A DNA stretch of 64,000 nt, from contig CM055108.1 in NCBI GenBank assembly GCA_029204225.1, positions 4,726,735-4,790,734 of the forward strand, in the 5' to 3' direction. Numbering within the stretch: the stretch's first letter is position 1; every line of letters starts with the position of its first letter. Below, piece after piece: positions 12,790-24,570 of the stretch. Made by a program: the position numbers and the translations under genes. The DNA is from Diphasiastrum complanatum (taxonomy: Eukaryota; Streptophyta; Lycopodiopsida; Lycopodiales; Lycopodiaceae). The notes below the pieces were generated by a model. The model was not told the DNA's origin. It searched no databases and saw only the letters and a list, made by a program, of their open reading frames with translations.

Positions 12790-14040
12790 TCAAAACATGA
12801 TTGCTTTCCCCTTTTGCAATTCATCTGTCTGTTGCTCGTGCTAGATCCAATAATGCAGAAGCTCCATCTAGTGAGCAAAGCTGGCAGCATCAGTTTATTA
12901 AGGAAGCAAAGGGATTGACAGATTCTGACGTTGTGAGTCGGTGCAGGTATTATTGGCCTGGCCATAGCCAAACAGATATAGATTTTCTGTTGCTATGGTG
13001 GATGCTAAGCAACCATCCGGCACGGGACAAGGATATTTGTGGCTGGGCCATATGCAATCTGAAGATTATGGATGGCCTCTTGCATATAGAAGTAAGCAAA
13101 TTTGGGAAGATCTTGCATCTGAACTGCGTGCATCAGGAGTGGATCCGCTAATGGTCATGGAAGTATGATAGTTGCTTATACTCATGATAAAGCCTCGAAG
13201 TTAAGGAACTGAGCGGAGGTGCTGCAAAAGGCAGGGGCTCAGATCGAGTATCTGGATGTGGTCTTGGCTAAAAAATGAGAGCCTACAATCTTGATTGAAG
13301 CTTCTAGAGGTGCCATGTTTGCTCCTAAAGATAGTCAGATAGATGCGAGATTGGCTACGCTGTTTCTAAAAGAAAGAAACAGAAGCTATTGTGGGAAAGG
13401 CCGATATTAAGAGCTCTTTCATAATGGCATAACAAATCTTATACTCTCATCTGCGAACAATGGCTGAAGAGCAGAGTTGCCTGTTGTGGCATCCATCAAA
13501 CCCCGGAAAGGGCACCTCCTTGTGTTGGAAGAGATTCCTAATCTACGTTTGAATCATGGCCTAATGGAAGCTGGTTACAAATAGCATGCAAAACCTTCTG
13601 TACCAACGTCTGAATGTGATACCAGTGATGGCACATCTTCCTCAGCCCTTGACGATTTAGGGATTGCCATGACTGCAACCACAAACTCCAAGGGATCTTT
13701 GCTACTAGGGAGCAACAGGCAATTTGTAGTATTTGAACCCATCAGATGAAATTATTGAACACATATTACATCATGCAGCTAAGGTTTTTGCCTGCTCTAA
13801 GAACCTTCTCGACCTCCAAATTGAGAGAAAGAACAATAGTCAAGACAAGGTTTCGGCCATATATCTCAGATGAGAACCTGTTCCAGGAATGTTAGGGTGG
13901 TTCTTAGCCAATGGGCATGAAGTATCTGGCTTGACCATGGCTCCTGCTACTGCTGAAATAATCTTGATAATGATAAGTGGTGCATCCATGCCTTTGGATC
14001 CCACACCATTGCTCCTTCTGGCAGGCTTTTGGTAGGCTTT
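12790..14040 (+). pseudogene. FAD-dependent oxidoreductase (DAO family) pseudogene, intronless
   Basis: Collinear but frame-broken matches to the plant FAD-dependent oxidoreductase related to D-amino-acid/glycine oxidases. The FAD-binding glycine motif VGAGIIGLAIA is at 12937-12969. A GxGQGYLW-like segment follows, then RAEVLQKAGAQIEYLDVVLAKK at about 13212-13277 (key words RAEVL and AQIEYL). KPRKGHLLVLEEI is at about 13498, MTATT near 13668, and the C-terminal GHEVSGLTMAPATAEII at about 13913 with MPLDPTP at about 13990. Stops and frameshifts separate these blocks, so it is dead. The whole family length fits into about 1.2 kb with no intron-like gaps, which suggests a retrocopy. Family identity comes from remembered family motifs, not from a search. 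Confidence 0.75.
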
Positions 14041-14187
14041 CATGCTTACAAAGTTGAGAGTGATTTTTGTTGTTTTCATGATGTCTCAAAAACTTGCAAG
14101 ATGCCATGAAGACTCCTACTTTCTCAAGGTAAGTCTTTTAGGCTCAAAGGCTTATGGTTCTTGCATTTTATTGCTAGAAACCTTGAA

Positions 14188-14660
14188 TTAAGAGCAGTTC
14201 CCAAGAAATGAAGGAATAGTTCCAAAGAGCAAATTTGAGCCCAGATTGAAATACTTTAGTTGGCTCAATGCTCCAAACTTCGGGGGTATGGCTCCATCGA
14301 GGAAGTTATTAGAAAGATCTAATTTCTGTAATGAGGAGCAATTTGAGAGATCAGTAGAAATTCTACCACTAAGTACATTGCCAAAAAGGTAAAGAAACTT
14401 CATCCCTTGAATCTTGCTGAATGAGGGAGGGATCGTCCCCGCCAGCAAATTGACGGAGAGATCCAGCGTTTGCAGATGGAGGAGTGACATCAAATTCTTG
14501 GGGACAGGTCTTGTCAGTGAATTGGAACTCACATTCGTGGACTCCAAGGAAGAGGAATTTCCCACTCTGAAGGAATTCTACCCCATAGATTGTTGGCACT
14601 TAAATCAAGAAAAGAAAGCGAAGGAAGCCCTCCAAGCCCTCCAGAGCAGAAGTCATCCTG
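14188..14660 (-). pseudogene. LRR receptor-like protein fragment
   Basis: On the minus strand about five 24-residue plant-type leucine-rich repeats are visible. The pattern is LxxLxxLDLSxNxLxGxIP, for example LDLSVNLLAGTIPPSFSKI and LDLSNNFLDGAIPPKFGAL. An N-terminal piece (SLSFLDLSANNLWGRIPSEW, about 14545-14620) is in a different frame from the main block (14188-14565), so a frameshift separates them. No signal peptide, transmembrane segment or kinase domain is present. It is a decayed ectodomain fragment, probably of an LRR receptor kinase or LRR receptor protein. Confidence 0.8.
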
Positions 14661-14824
14661 TCTATCTGCTACTGCAGAAGAGAGGTGGATCGCATGCAAA
14701 TAAAATAGGAGGGCCTTTGCCAAGGAAGTAGGAAGAGGAGGAGGATGAGATTGATGGTGCGAGGTCGGACGACGAGGATGCGATCGATGATGTGTGGCAA
14801 CAACGCCATTCTCAGGCGAGGGTG

Positions 14825-14940
14825 AAGGAGCAGCGAGAACAAGAGGAGCAGCCACAATAAAAGGACGAGCAGCAGCGACAACAAGAGGAGCAGCCACAAC
14901 AAAAGGACGAGCAACAACAACAACAACTACGCAACATCAT
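14825..14940. repeat. CAA/GAG-rich tandem repeat (about 36 bp unit)
   Basis: The unit 'caagaggagcagccacaa' plus 'aaaggacgagcag' occurs about two and a half times, then turns into (CAA)n. On the minus strand it produces Leu-rich frames that are composition artefacts. Confidence 0.7.
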
Positions 14941-15794
14941 ACCCGCTATCTTCCAAAAAAAAATTCTGTTATGTCCATGACCAGTACATAGGATACAATA
15001 TATTTCTAGTCTTGGATACACGGTACTCCAGTGAAACAAGCTGTTAGTTATGGCACTCATACTAGACGTGACCCGAAAGTAACTAATATCCTTGTGAGGC
15101 CCAGAACACACTAAATGGAATTTAGACAAGGTATGAGACTGTGTGTCCTGTAACCAAAGATATGAGCATTCGAAGTTTTGCAATTTTGTGAGCAAAATTA
15201 GTAAAATTTTCAATTGTTCTGATTGCATGCATGACAATTTCCTATTTTGAAGTACTGTGCTTGCATGGAATGTCTGCATGTGGTTTCTCAGAGTGATTCT
15301 GACATGCATGGGTAGTTTAGATATGTTTTGAGTGGTCATACGCATGTACTCTGACGGTTAGATACAAAACTGGATTTTATAGCTGACAATTTACGTAGAA
15401 CTGAATTTTTACGTAAAATTCCGTAAAGTAAAAAATCAGTTTAATGTCGCATGTCTTGCATGCCTAAAGGACATTACTAGTGTAAAATTAAGAATCAAAC
15501 AATAAATCGAATTTTCGATTTCGATTGCTTAATAACTAACAGTGATTTTTTATGAATTTTTAAAAAGCGTAAATTTAAAAAAAAAATTAAATTAAAAGTG
15601 CGAAAACTCGAAATTTCTAATTTTTTCCAGTCTCTTGTAATGTCTATGAAATTGACTAAAAATAGTGATTTGACCATATTGGAGTCAATTTTAGCCAGTT
15701 TTTGGTCAAAAATACTTCACTATGAGTTAATCTGATATTAATTAAATTTAGTAATTTCCAGGATTATTGAACTGAAGTTGTTGTAACAGTGGCT
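14941..15794. other. Intergenic DNA, nothing recognised
   Basis: The frame 14812-15345 (-) of 177 codons is half derived from the preceding repeat and has no family motif. The rest is AT-rich with no feature seen. Confidence 0.55.
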
Positions 15795-16235
15795 GAATTG
15801 TTGGAAAGACTCGAATTTTTGGAAAGACTTGAATTTTTGGAAAGACTCAAATTTTTTCGAAGACTCGAATTTTTCCAAAGGATCGAATTTTTTCAATGAC
15901 TCAAATTTTTCCGAAGGATCGAACTGTCAACGAGAATTTTCTGAAGGGTCGAAGGACCCTTTGTATTGTCAAGTCGAATTTTTCAAAAGACTCGAATTTT
16001 TCTGAAGACTCGAATTTTTTCAAAGACTCGATTTTTTCGAAAGACACGAAAAAGACTCGAATTTTTTTAAAGACTCAAATTTTCCCGAAGACTCGAGTTT
16101 TTCCTTTCAAAGGACTCAAATTTTTCCAAAGACTTGAATGTTAGATATTCGAGATGCGAGATGTGCGAGATCGGCTATCATCCAAATCACCTAGATCGGA
16201 CCCCATTGCCCGTCAACGACGGGCACTCTTTACTA

Positions 16236-16236
<1 letters not shown>
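15795..16236 (+). mobile_element. Helitron-like 3' end with 18-bp minisatellite (best copy)
   Basis: The minisatellite 15795-16142 (GACTCGAATTTTTCCAAA and variants) is followed by about 60 bp of unique sequence. A perfect stem-loop GCCCGTCAACGACGGGC (16208-16224, 7-bp stem) comes next, then ACTCTTTA, CTAG (16233-16236) and host T. A hairpin a few bases before a terminal CTRR, inserted at A/T, is the defining 3' end of Helitrons. Minisatellites near the 3' end are common in that superfamily. No Rep/helicase protein is present and the 5' TC end is not identified, so the copy is non-autonomous or truncated. Confidence 0.68.

Positions 16237-16280
<44 letters not shown>
16237..16280. repeat. (TG)n microsatellite
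   Basis: About 20 TG units starting directly at the Helitron-like terminus. Confidence 0.95.
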
Positions 16281-16281
<1 letters not shown>

Positions 16282-17136
16282 CTCAACATCCATTTTGATT
16301 GTCTTTTGTTATCTCTTTTTCTTCCATCTTGATGCAACTCGTCATATATCCGAATCTATTTTGGAAAAAAAATTTGTTGACGAAGTAAATCAATACTCTA
16401 AAAATAAATAACAAATACTAAAATTTAGTATCATATCAACTTAGAATGTTTCAAATTTCAGAATCACTCGAAGAATAGCTAGAGTGAGATTTAGAATGCC
16501 GAAGAACAGTTATGGGTTCGAACGGAGGCATAACTTCAACATCGGAAGGAGAACTGTCTGTAGAGGAGGATGAAATATCTCTTGAAAAAGCATCAACTGG
16601 AAGTTTCGCTACTCTATGAAGACTATTATAGGACTAGGAATAAAAATAATTTCAGCTACAATTTCTTTTTTCTGGATCATGTACAGAGCACGAGATTTAT
16701 TGAAAAGATGAATGCAGATGTTTTGCGGAGTAGTATATGCTTGTAACAGAGGGAGTAAAGTATGTGACAACTTTAACTGATGAATTGTCTGGACTTGAAA
16801 AATATACCTTGGTGGTGGTTGTACAACAATACCAGTATTAACAGTGAGGCTGTGGGGCCGGAACTGGACTGATTGTTTTGTCAGATAAACTCCATGAGGG
16901 GTTTGCGGAGTGTACGGAGGAGTAGCAGGACGGTGACGGTTCTTGCCAAGAGGAGCGAGGAAGGGATGGATGTACAGGATGATAATTGCGAGGAGTGCGG
17001 AAAGGGCTCTGGGATTGTAATTGCCGACGAACAGGAGAGGGTTCGGGAGAAGTCATTTTTTCAATAGATTTAGCAGGAGTACGACCAGCAAGGATATCGA
17101 CAATACGAGAGTCGGGAGGAGGTTTCATAGCAGATT
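16281..17136. other. Intergenic DNA with an unrecognised minus-strand reading frame
   Basis: A frame at 16838-17128 (-) of 96 codons is Pro/Ser-rich (KPPPDSRIVDILAGRTPAKS near its start) and matches no family I can name. A Ser-rich stretch in a neighbouring phase lies at about 16480-16610. It might be an old degraded coding region. I see no domain. Confidence 0.35.
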
Positions 17137-17898
17137 CTAACCTTGACTACACTCACAAACTCACATTGGACACTCTATAAAATAGTAGTGTTTTTGCAAG
17201 ACAAGGCTTAAATATAGTCTACTTGAATTACCAAAAGTCCAAGCAAAAGCCTTACATTGACACCATATTCAAGATTGTCTCTTACAAGACAAAGATATGA
17301 TAAGAGCAAGGGTGTTGACATACGAAACATTACCCTGGCATTTTATTATGCTAATATAGGCATGAAATGATTCTAATGAGTTGCTAAAAGCATTATGAAC
17401 ATGTCATGTGGTGATAGACAATTACAAGTCAACAATTTACTATAGCAAAATGTAATTTAGATATTCAAATCTTGCTTGAAAATGGTTTGTGAAACCACTT
17501 GATTGACCTGAGAATGTATTCTCTTCTGACTTAAAACCTCTCATTAGTAGTCAATTGTTTTAAACAATAGAAATATTATAACTTATTGTAAATATGGAAA
17601 CTAACTTATTATTTGAGTGAGTTAATACAAATCGGTAAGTGATCATCTGTACCAAATAGGTCAACATATCCAATGAATATTGCTATAAATATAAACTATC
17701 TAGCAAATCTTAATCTTATATGACAATTAGTAAAGCAACCAATCTTACCTTTAGCTTTATTATTTGATCAAGACAATATGCTTAACCTTATATCATATTT
17801 TTGCATCGTAAGGCATAAACAAAGTTTTTGAATCCACAAAAATGAGAAAATATGTAAATTCATAAGTGATACATATGCATATAGATCTATATATATAC

Positions 17899-17951
<53 letters not shown>

Positions 17952-18088
17952 GAACTACATATATTTTATGTAAAAGCATGTTTTGAAAACACAAACAAGC
18001 TATGATCATATATATTTTGATATCATCTTCAATAATGCTTCTGATTATCACAATATCCATGAATTTAGAGGCTTTTTAATGTGTAGAG
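17137..18088 (+). repeat. Left arm of a kilobase-scale inverted repeat
   Basis: From 'ctaaccttgactacactcac' at 17137 inward, the sequence is the reverse complement of 20125 back to 19135. It has many substitutions and small indels (I estimate 80-90% identity by eye). The (TG)n tract at 17902-17950 is mirrored by (CA)n at 19273-19324 in the right arm, so the microsatellite was already present when the arm was copied. No coding potential was recognised in the arm. Confidence 0.88.
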
Positions 18089-18682
18089 TATTCTAGAAGT
18101 TTCACAAAGAACTTCACTTGATTTGATCAACTCAACATAGACTTCTAGCCTTGATAAGCACTTCTAGTCTTAGTTCTCACAAAGATTGAATGGAGATATG
18201 ATGAGTTTGCATCAAATTCCTATCAAATCTCATCAAGAAATCAAAGATTTTGGACAAAAAATGATCCTATCTCACTCCTCCTTGATGATCCAACAAGACT
18301 TGTAAAGCCACTTTTAAGGACTTGTTCTTAGCACCTATTCAAAAATATCATCAAGATGATGTGTAATGAAATAATTGGGATCGAATAAAAAATGAAAATA
18401 AAATGAAGCTTTAGATATTCCTACATGTATGGAAAGTACACCTGCAGCCCACTACCAAAATAGATCTCAAATCTTGAAGTAATCCCTTGTATTGGACTAT
18501 ATACTAAAAAGCAAAGAATGTTCAATGAAATTTAATGATCCTCTCTGTATTGGAAAAAACATGTGACATCAAGGTTTTTCATTCACCATACAAATGAGAC
18601 CATGCTTGCCATTAATAAAAAGGTGATTTCTCTTTTCAATAGAGAGGAAGTTTTTGAGAGAACTTAGAATGCTTGGTTACAA

Positions 18683-18781
<99 letters not shown>

Positions 18782-19134
18782 CGCGCGCGCGTGTGTGTGC
18801 GTGTGCGTGTGCGTGTGCAATAATTCGATAACATGTAAGTACGTTGTTAAAAATAGAACCATGATATTGAAAACATGTAAACTTTTCCATTATAACTAAC
18901 TTGAAAGTATTGTAGGGTTTTGGAATACTACCATAATGAATTATTGAGCCAAGGTTTTGAGTTGGCCCTTAATAGCTTTGTAGCATTTGACCATAAAATT
19001 TATATTGATTCCTAAAAATCTAATATGATTTTATCATAAGTATTTTTTTGTATTATGCTTAGTACGATTATTATGTTGTTGGCCATGTTGGCAATGTCAT
19101 GCCATTTATTGATTGTCTCAACATGGTAATAAAG
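18089..19134. other. Spacer of the inverted repeat, with a long (TG)n/(CG)n tract
   Basis: About 1 kb of AT-rich unique sequence holding a (TG)n run at 18685-18772 that grades into alternating GC/GT at 18773-18818. Alternating purine-pyrimidine of this kind is a classic candidate for Z-DNA. No gene seen. Confidence 0.7.
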
Positions 19135-19270
19135 CTTTACACATAAATAAGCTAGAAATTTATGTATATTGTGATCATCAGAAGCATTATTGAAGATGAT
19201 ATCAAAATATATACGATCTTAGCTTGTTTGTCTTTTCAAAGCATGCTTTTACATGAAATATATGTAGTTC

Positions 19271-19325
<55 letters not shown>

Positions 19326-20125
19326 TTATTGTATGTGTGTACACATATATGAAGGTGTATATTTTTTGTGTTTGTGTGCATATGTATCACTTACGTATTT
19401 AAATATTTTCTCATTTTTGTGGATGTAAAAACTTTGGTTATGCCTTATGATGCAAAAATATGATATAAGGTTAAGCATATTTTCCTAACCAAATGGTAAA
19501 GCTAAGGTGGGATTGGTTTCTTTACTAATTGTGATATAAGATTAGGATTTGTTAGGTAATATATATTTGTAGCAAGGATATGTTGGATATATCATTGGAT
19601 ATGTTGACCTAGCAAGGATTCCACTCTATTTGGTCAAAATGATCACTTACCGATTTGTATTAACTCACTAAAATAAAAAGTTAGTTTCCATATTTACAAT
19701 AAGTTATAATATTGCTATTGTTTAACACAACAACTGAGTATTAATGAGAGATTTTAAGTCAGAATATAATACATTCTCAGGTCAATCAAGTGGTTTCACA
19801 GCCCATTTTCAAACAAGATTTGAATATCTAAATTACATTTTTATATAGTAAATCGTTGACTTCTAATTGCCTATCACCACATGACATGTTCATCTTGATT
19901 TTAGCAACTCATTAGAATCCTTTCATGCCTAGATTAGCATAATAAAGTGTTAAGGTAATGTTTCTTAAGTCAACACCCTTGCTCTTATCATATTTTTTGT
20001 CTTGTAGGAGACAATCTTGAATATGGTCTCAATGTAAGGCTTTTGATTGGACTTTTGATAATTAAACTAGACTATGTTTTGGCCTTGTCTTGCAAATGTG
20101 AGTTTGTGAGTCTAGTCAAAGTTAG
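19135..20125 (-). repeat. Right arm of the kilobase-scale inverted repeat
   Basis: This is the complement of the left arm. It runs from 'ctttacacat' at 19135, through 'gaagcattattgaagatgat' and the (CA)n at 19273-19324, out to 'gtctagtcaaagttag' at 20125. The arm is slightly longer than the left one because of small insertions. Immediate flanks show no clear target-site duplication. Confidence 0.88.
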
Positions 20126-20345
20126 ACAATATGCCAAAACTTTTAGTTCATTTAAAAATAAATAAATGGTCTAACATGTGTGAATGCATTAATTACATTC
20201 ACACCTATGAATCTCATAAAATGATTATTCTAAAATGGCTAAGCAAAGAAGTTGGTAGCTATGATTAAATGCATAGTGGTATATGATGCACGTGCATAAA
20301 ACACACACATGTACAATAATATTTCACTTCTCCATTTTCTCTACT

Positions 20346-20512
<167 letters not shown>

Positions 20513-20879
20513 TCCAAAATGATCCTAAATACAGATCTAGGCACAATAGAAGATGCACAAAAACAAAAGTCGAATTTGTGGACAATACACATAAAATTTC
20601 TAGTTCTGATCAAGATCTACATAACATAAAGAGATAGAGAATCAAAATATATTCATAACATGAAGAGATCTAATTATTTCTCTGTTAATAGGCCTTACAA
20701 CAATAAAAACTCATTCTTACAACAGTATTCTACTCATAAGTAGAAGAGAACCACAAATAATGAGCTCGTCTTACTCCAAGTCTTCCAAAATGAAAATACT
20801 TATTAGGTTCTACATTCTCCATGACCAACCTGTTATCTATAGCAATGATTCTCTACTCCTCCAAATAGATGGTTTTAGC
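20513..20879. other. Intergenic DNA, nothing recognised
   Basis: AT-rich and adjacent to the gypsy remnant on its 3' side. It could be the element's 3' untranslated part. No LTR was identified. Confidence 0.5.
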
Positions 20880-21860
20880 CAACCGTATCAACAACTAGCC
20901 CTAAAATATCCATTAGATCTCAAAATTGGTAGTCTTATTGTGGTTATACATCCTAATTTTGGGTCAAGAAAATTTGCCTCAACATGTTGACCTTGATTGT
21001 GATCGCTACCAAAAACAACCTCTAAAATAGGCTTATGGTAACCAATAGTTTGATTGACTCTCTCCGTTTGACCATCCATTTTTCTTCTCAAATATTGCAT
21101 TCCAAAAACTACTAGTAAATGGGAGTCTTTGGTAGACATAATGGATTTAGGTAATCCATGAATTGACTACATGCCACATAAACAAATCAATTCTAACAGG
21201 TGCATCAATCTTATTCCTAGGTTGGGATCAAATGAGACATTTCAATGAGATTGTCAACCACAACTAATATAGCATTATGTTTTTGTTGTGTACGAGATAA
21301 ACTTGTAATAAAGTCCATAGAAATACTCTCCCATCTTCTCTCAGGTACCAGTAATGGGTGTAACAATCCAGACACTTTGATCCTTTTAGCCTTATCAAAC
21401 TAACACTTATAACAATGTGTCACATAATGGTTTACTTTTGTCTTAGGTTTAGGCCACCATAAGTTATATTGTATCGACTCATAGGTTCTATCCACACCAG
21501 AATGACCAGCACTAGGGATATCATGACAAATATCTAATATCTTATTTCATAGTACTAAGAGCCTTATAGTGAGGATATTACTATCTGATCTCAAATAAAA
21601 AATCATTTTTAATGACTAATAATCACATCAAATATAGCACATGAGATAGTGCATTTGCCACACAAATCTTGGCATGTTTTTGTACCGAATCTCCGTTAGG
21701 ATCAATTCTAATATAAGCTCAGACCATCTAGCTTGCCAGCCTCTAAGATCTGGTTGCTTACAAAAGTATATCAAGGTATCATAATTAGTGAATATCTCAT
21801 ATTTTGATCCATATAGATAAAGTCTCCATGAGAACTTGAGTCATCACAATAGGGGATTTG
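20880..21860 (-). pseudogene. Ty3-gypsy RNase H-integrase fragment, minus strand
   Basis: Reading the minus strand from 21860 downward gives an RNase H tail (RLYLYGSKYEIFTNYDTL). The integrase zinc-binding region follows with GHSGVDRTYESIQYNLWWP and the HCYKC-type Cys pair. The core entry [14 protein letters not shown] comes next, and the core ends with DGQTERVNQTI at about 21080. These are the expected blocks in the expected gypsy order. Numerous stops and frame changes interrupt it. There is no protease or RT upstream, where the piece meets a copia fragment at about 21890, and no LTR was identified. Confidence 0.85.
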
Positions 21861-21889
21861 ATCAAGCTCTTGCAGTCAGAGGATAGTTG

Positions 21890-23450
21890 AAAAGCAAACA
21901 GGATGTTGCATCCAGACTTTGAAATCTGATGGAGGTGGTGAGTACTTTTCAACAAAATTTATTGATTTTTTGCAAAGATCAAGGGATCAACAGGCAGACT
22001 ACGACACTTTATTCACCACAACAAAATGGAGTTTCAGAATGAAAGAACAGATCCATTGTTGAGATGGCCAAGGCAATGCCCAAAAGGAAGGGTTTGCCAA
22101 ATACTTTTCGGACAGAAGCTTGCAGCACAACTATGCACATGTGTCCTACAAAATATGTGAAAGGTAAGACACCTCATGAAGCTTTTACTAAAAAGCTACC
22201 TAATATTTCTCATTTGAGAGTATTTGGTTATGATGCTTACGCTCATATTCATGATGAGAAGGCCAAGGCATACATGATGTATGACATGAATGCACAGAAG
22301 CTTGTGATTTGTAGGGATGCTACATTTGATGAGATGGGTCAAGGCGAACAAACTGAAACAATATCACTGAACCTTTTGATGAGAGAGCAACAGTACAGGT
22401 CAAGAAGGGAGTGGATTTCTATGCAGAAGATCCAATGAACAAAGGCAAGTTTAATGCTGAAATTCCTAAGAGAGTACCTAAATGGTACTTATCAGTCACA
22501 AGTGATGTTAAGAAGGGAGATACTCCGGAATCTAGCGAGCAGGGGGAGCTTAGAAGGTCAAGCAGAAATTGGAAACCTCCTACAAGATCAGACATGAATC
22601 TAGCCTTAATGGATTCTGTGCTCAAGGCTCAAGAACCAAAAACTTTTGATGCAGCAAAGGAGCACAGGGAGTGGCGTGCAGCTATGGAAACAAAAATGGA
22701 AGCCATATCAAAAAATAGGACATGGGTTGAGCTACCTGATGGTAAGATGCCCATCACTTGCAAATGGATTTATAAGATCAAATATGGAGCAGATAGGCAA
22801 CTCAATAAGTACAAAGCACGGTTGGTTGTAAGAGGATTTGAGCTGCAGGAAGGTATTGATTTTGAGGAAACCTGCGCACCCATAGCTAAGATGGTAACTA
22901 TACATTCTATCATTGTTATTTCTGCTTTCTATGGTTGGAAGATCCAACAAATGAATGTTAAATATGCTTTTCTTAATGGAGTGGTGGATGAAGAGATGTA
23001 TTTAGTACAACCTCAAGGATTTGTTGAGCTAGAGAGAGAACATCTTGTTTGTAAGCTCAACAAAGCTATTTATGGATTGAAGCAAGCACCACGGGCGTGG
23101 TACTCTTGCATTGATGAACACTTCAAGAGAAGGGGAATGGTAATGAGTAATGTTGGTCCTAATCTTTACATTCTAAGGCAGGATTCAGATATAGTGTTCA
23201 TTGTTTAGTATGTGGATGATCTGATTATTACAGGAAGTAATGAGAGCTTAATTGCGAAAATCAAATCAGATCTTTCCATGCTATTGACGTGAGCGATCTA
23301 GAATTGATGCACTGTTGTCAATGGCATTGAAGTATGGAAAAAGAAGACATTGTTTTTCTTACACAAAGTAAATATGCATGAGATTTGTTTTATAAGTTCA
23401 ATATGTAGGATTGTAAGCCTTTGAGCACACTGATGGATGTCAACAGACTC
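21890..23450 (+). pseudogene. Ty1-copia integrase-reverse transcriptase fragment
   Basis: Integrase core motifs begin at about 21918 (LKSDGGGEYFSTKF) and run to HLRVFGYDAYAHI in the frame 22064-22438. RT occupies 22411-23208, with WRAAMETKMEAISKNRTWVELP, the CKWIYKIK block, KARLVVRGF, NVKYAFLNGVVDEEMY and YGLKQAPRAWY. The YVDDLIITGS motif (23210-23239) follows an in-frame TAG at 23206-23208. Degraded remnants of the LGIEVW and CKPLSTPMDVN blocks extend to about 23450. At least one frameshift (integrase/RT) and the stop make it non-functional. Both termini are missing. Confidence 0.92.
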
Positions 23451-23454
23451 CAAT

Positions 23455-24570
23455 AGAAAGCAAACTCTTTTTGAGTCTAGGAACATAAAGCACATTAGGG
23501 ATATTCTTGATTTTACCATCAAGAAACTGCACAGGTACATTGCCCACACTCTGTATTTGGCATTCCTCCCCATTGGCTTGAGTGACCTTATCCCCATCAT
23601 GGATTGGTGAGAATTTCTCAAACCAATCACGTTTTCCGGTCATGTCTTGTGGCGCCTGAATCTATGAACCATCTGGCACCATCATCAACCTGGGATGCCA
23701 ATGCCGATGAGAAGACACTTGTTTCGTCATCTTCCCCATCATTTTCGGCAATGTTGCCTTGTTGTTTCACTTTTCTCACCTTTATATCCGCTTTCTTCTT
23801 GTAACACTCGCGTGCCCAATGACCCGGTTTGTGGCAATAGTAACATTTGCCTTTCTTCTTCTTTTTCACCTTCGATGACGACTCTCCCTCGTCATCATCA
23901 TCCTTGGATTTCTTGGGAATCCTTTTCCATCCTTTCTGCTTGCCTTTAGCAAGCAAGGCTTGATCCTCCTGTGGGGTTTGCCTTGACTTCACCACTTCGC
24001 GACGCTACTCTTCTTGCAACATGATTCCGTTGAAGTCTTCAAAAGTAGGCAATCTCTCCCTCGAAGCAATGCTTCTCACAAACATCTGTAGCCCTTTCGA
24101 GACAACGCTCATTGTGGTATGTACCAATTCAATGTCCCTAATTGGTTCTCCAATTTTCACAAGTTGATCTCTCAGCTCCTTTATCCTGGTGAAGAAAAGA
24201 TCCATCCAATTCGCTGTCTTCCATCCTAACTGCATTCAATCTTGACTTCAAGAACATGGCCCGAGCTGGATTGCAAGTTTGAAATTGCATTCTCAGAGCT
24301 TCCCAAGCTCCCCTAGCCATCGTGGCATCACTTATATGAGTGATCACATGGTCTTTCACTGAAAGATTGATCAAGGACAATGCTCTCGACGCCTTTTTAT
24401 CGAAGGCCCTCATGTCACCTGGAGTGGTATTTGGCCGGACTTCAATACTTGCCACGATCTCCCATAACTCTTTCTCCATCAAAAAGCTCTTCATTTTGAA
24501 TTTCCAGATGTTGTAGTTAGAAGCCCCATCAAGTTTGCTTGCATTGCCCAAAATTGCCTCATTGATGTTG
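23455..24570 (-). pseudogene. Ty1-copia gag-protease fragment, minus strand
   Basis: Gag begins at about 24565 with LDGASNYNIWKFKMKSFLME and continues through the UBN2-like block (KDHVITHISDATMARGAWEAL). A frameshift lies near 24180. A CCHC zinc knuckle (CYYCHKPGHWAREC) sits at about 23810-23855, followed by the aspartic protease active site WFIDSGATRH at about 23650. The piece ends at about 23455 in VLYVPRLKKSLLSIG, just where it abuts a copia fragment on the opposite strand. An in-frame stop separates gag from the knuckle. It is dead, but its 5' end, leader and PBS are still present to the right. Confidence 0.9.

Noticed and set aside
14812-15345. 177-codon minus-strand frame
   Set aside because: Its Cys/Ser-rich end comes from the CAA/GAG repeat and the rest has no recognised motif or splice context.
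16838-17128. Possible pararetrovirus or host protein remnant on the minus strand
   Set aside because: The Pro/Ser-rich sequence matched no family I could name with confidence, so no assignment was made.
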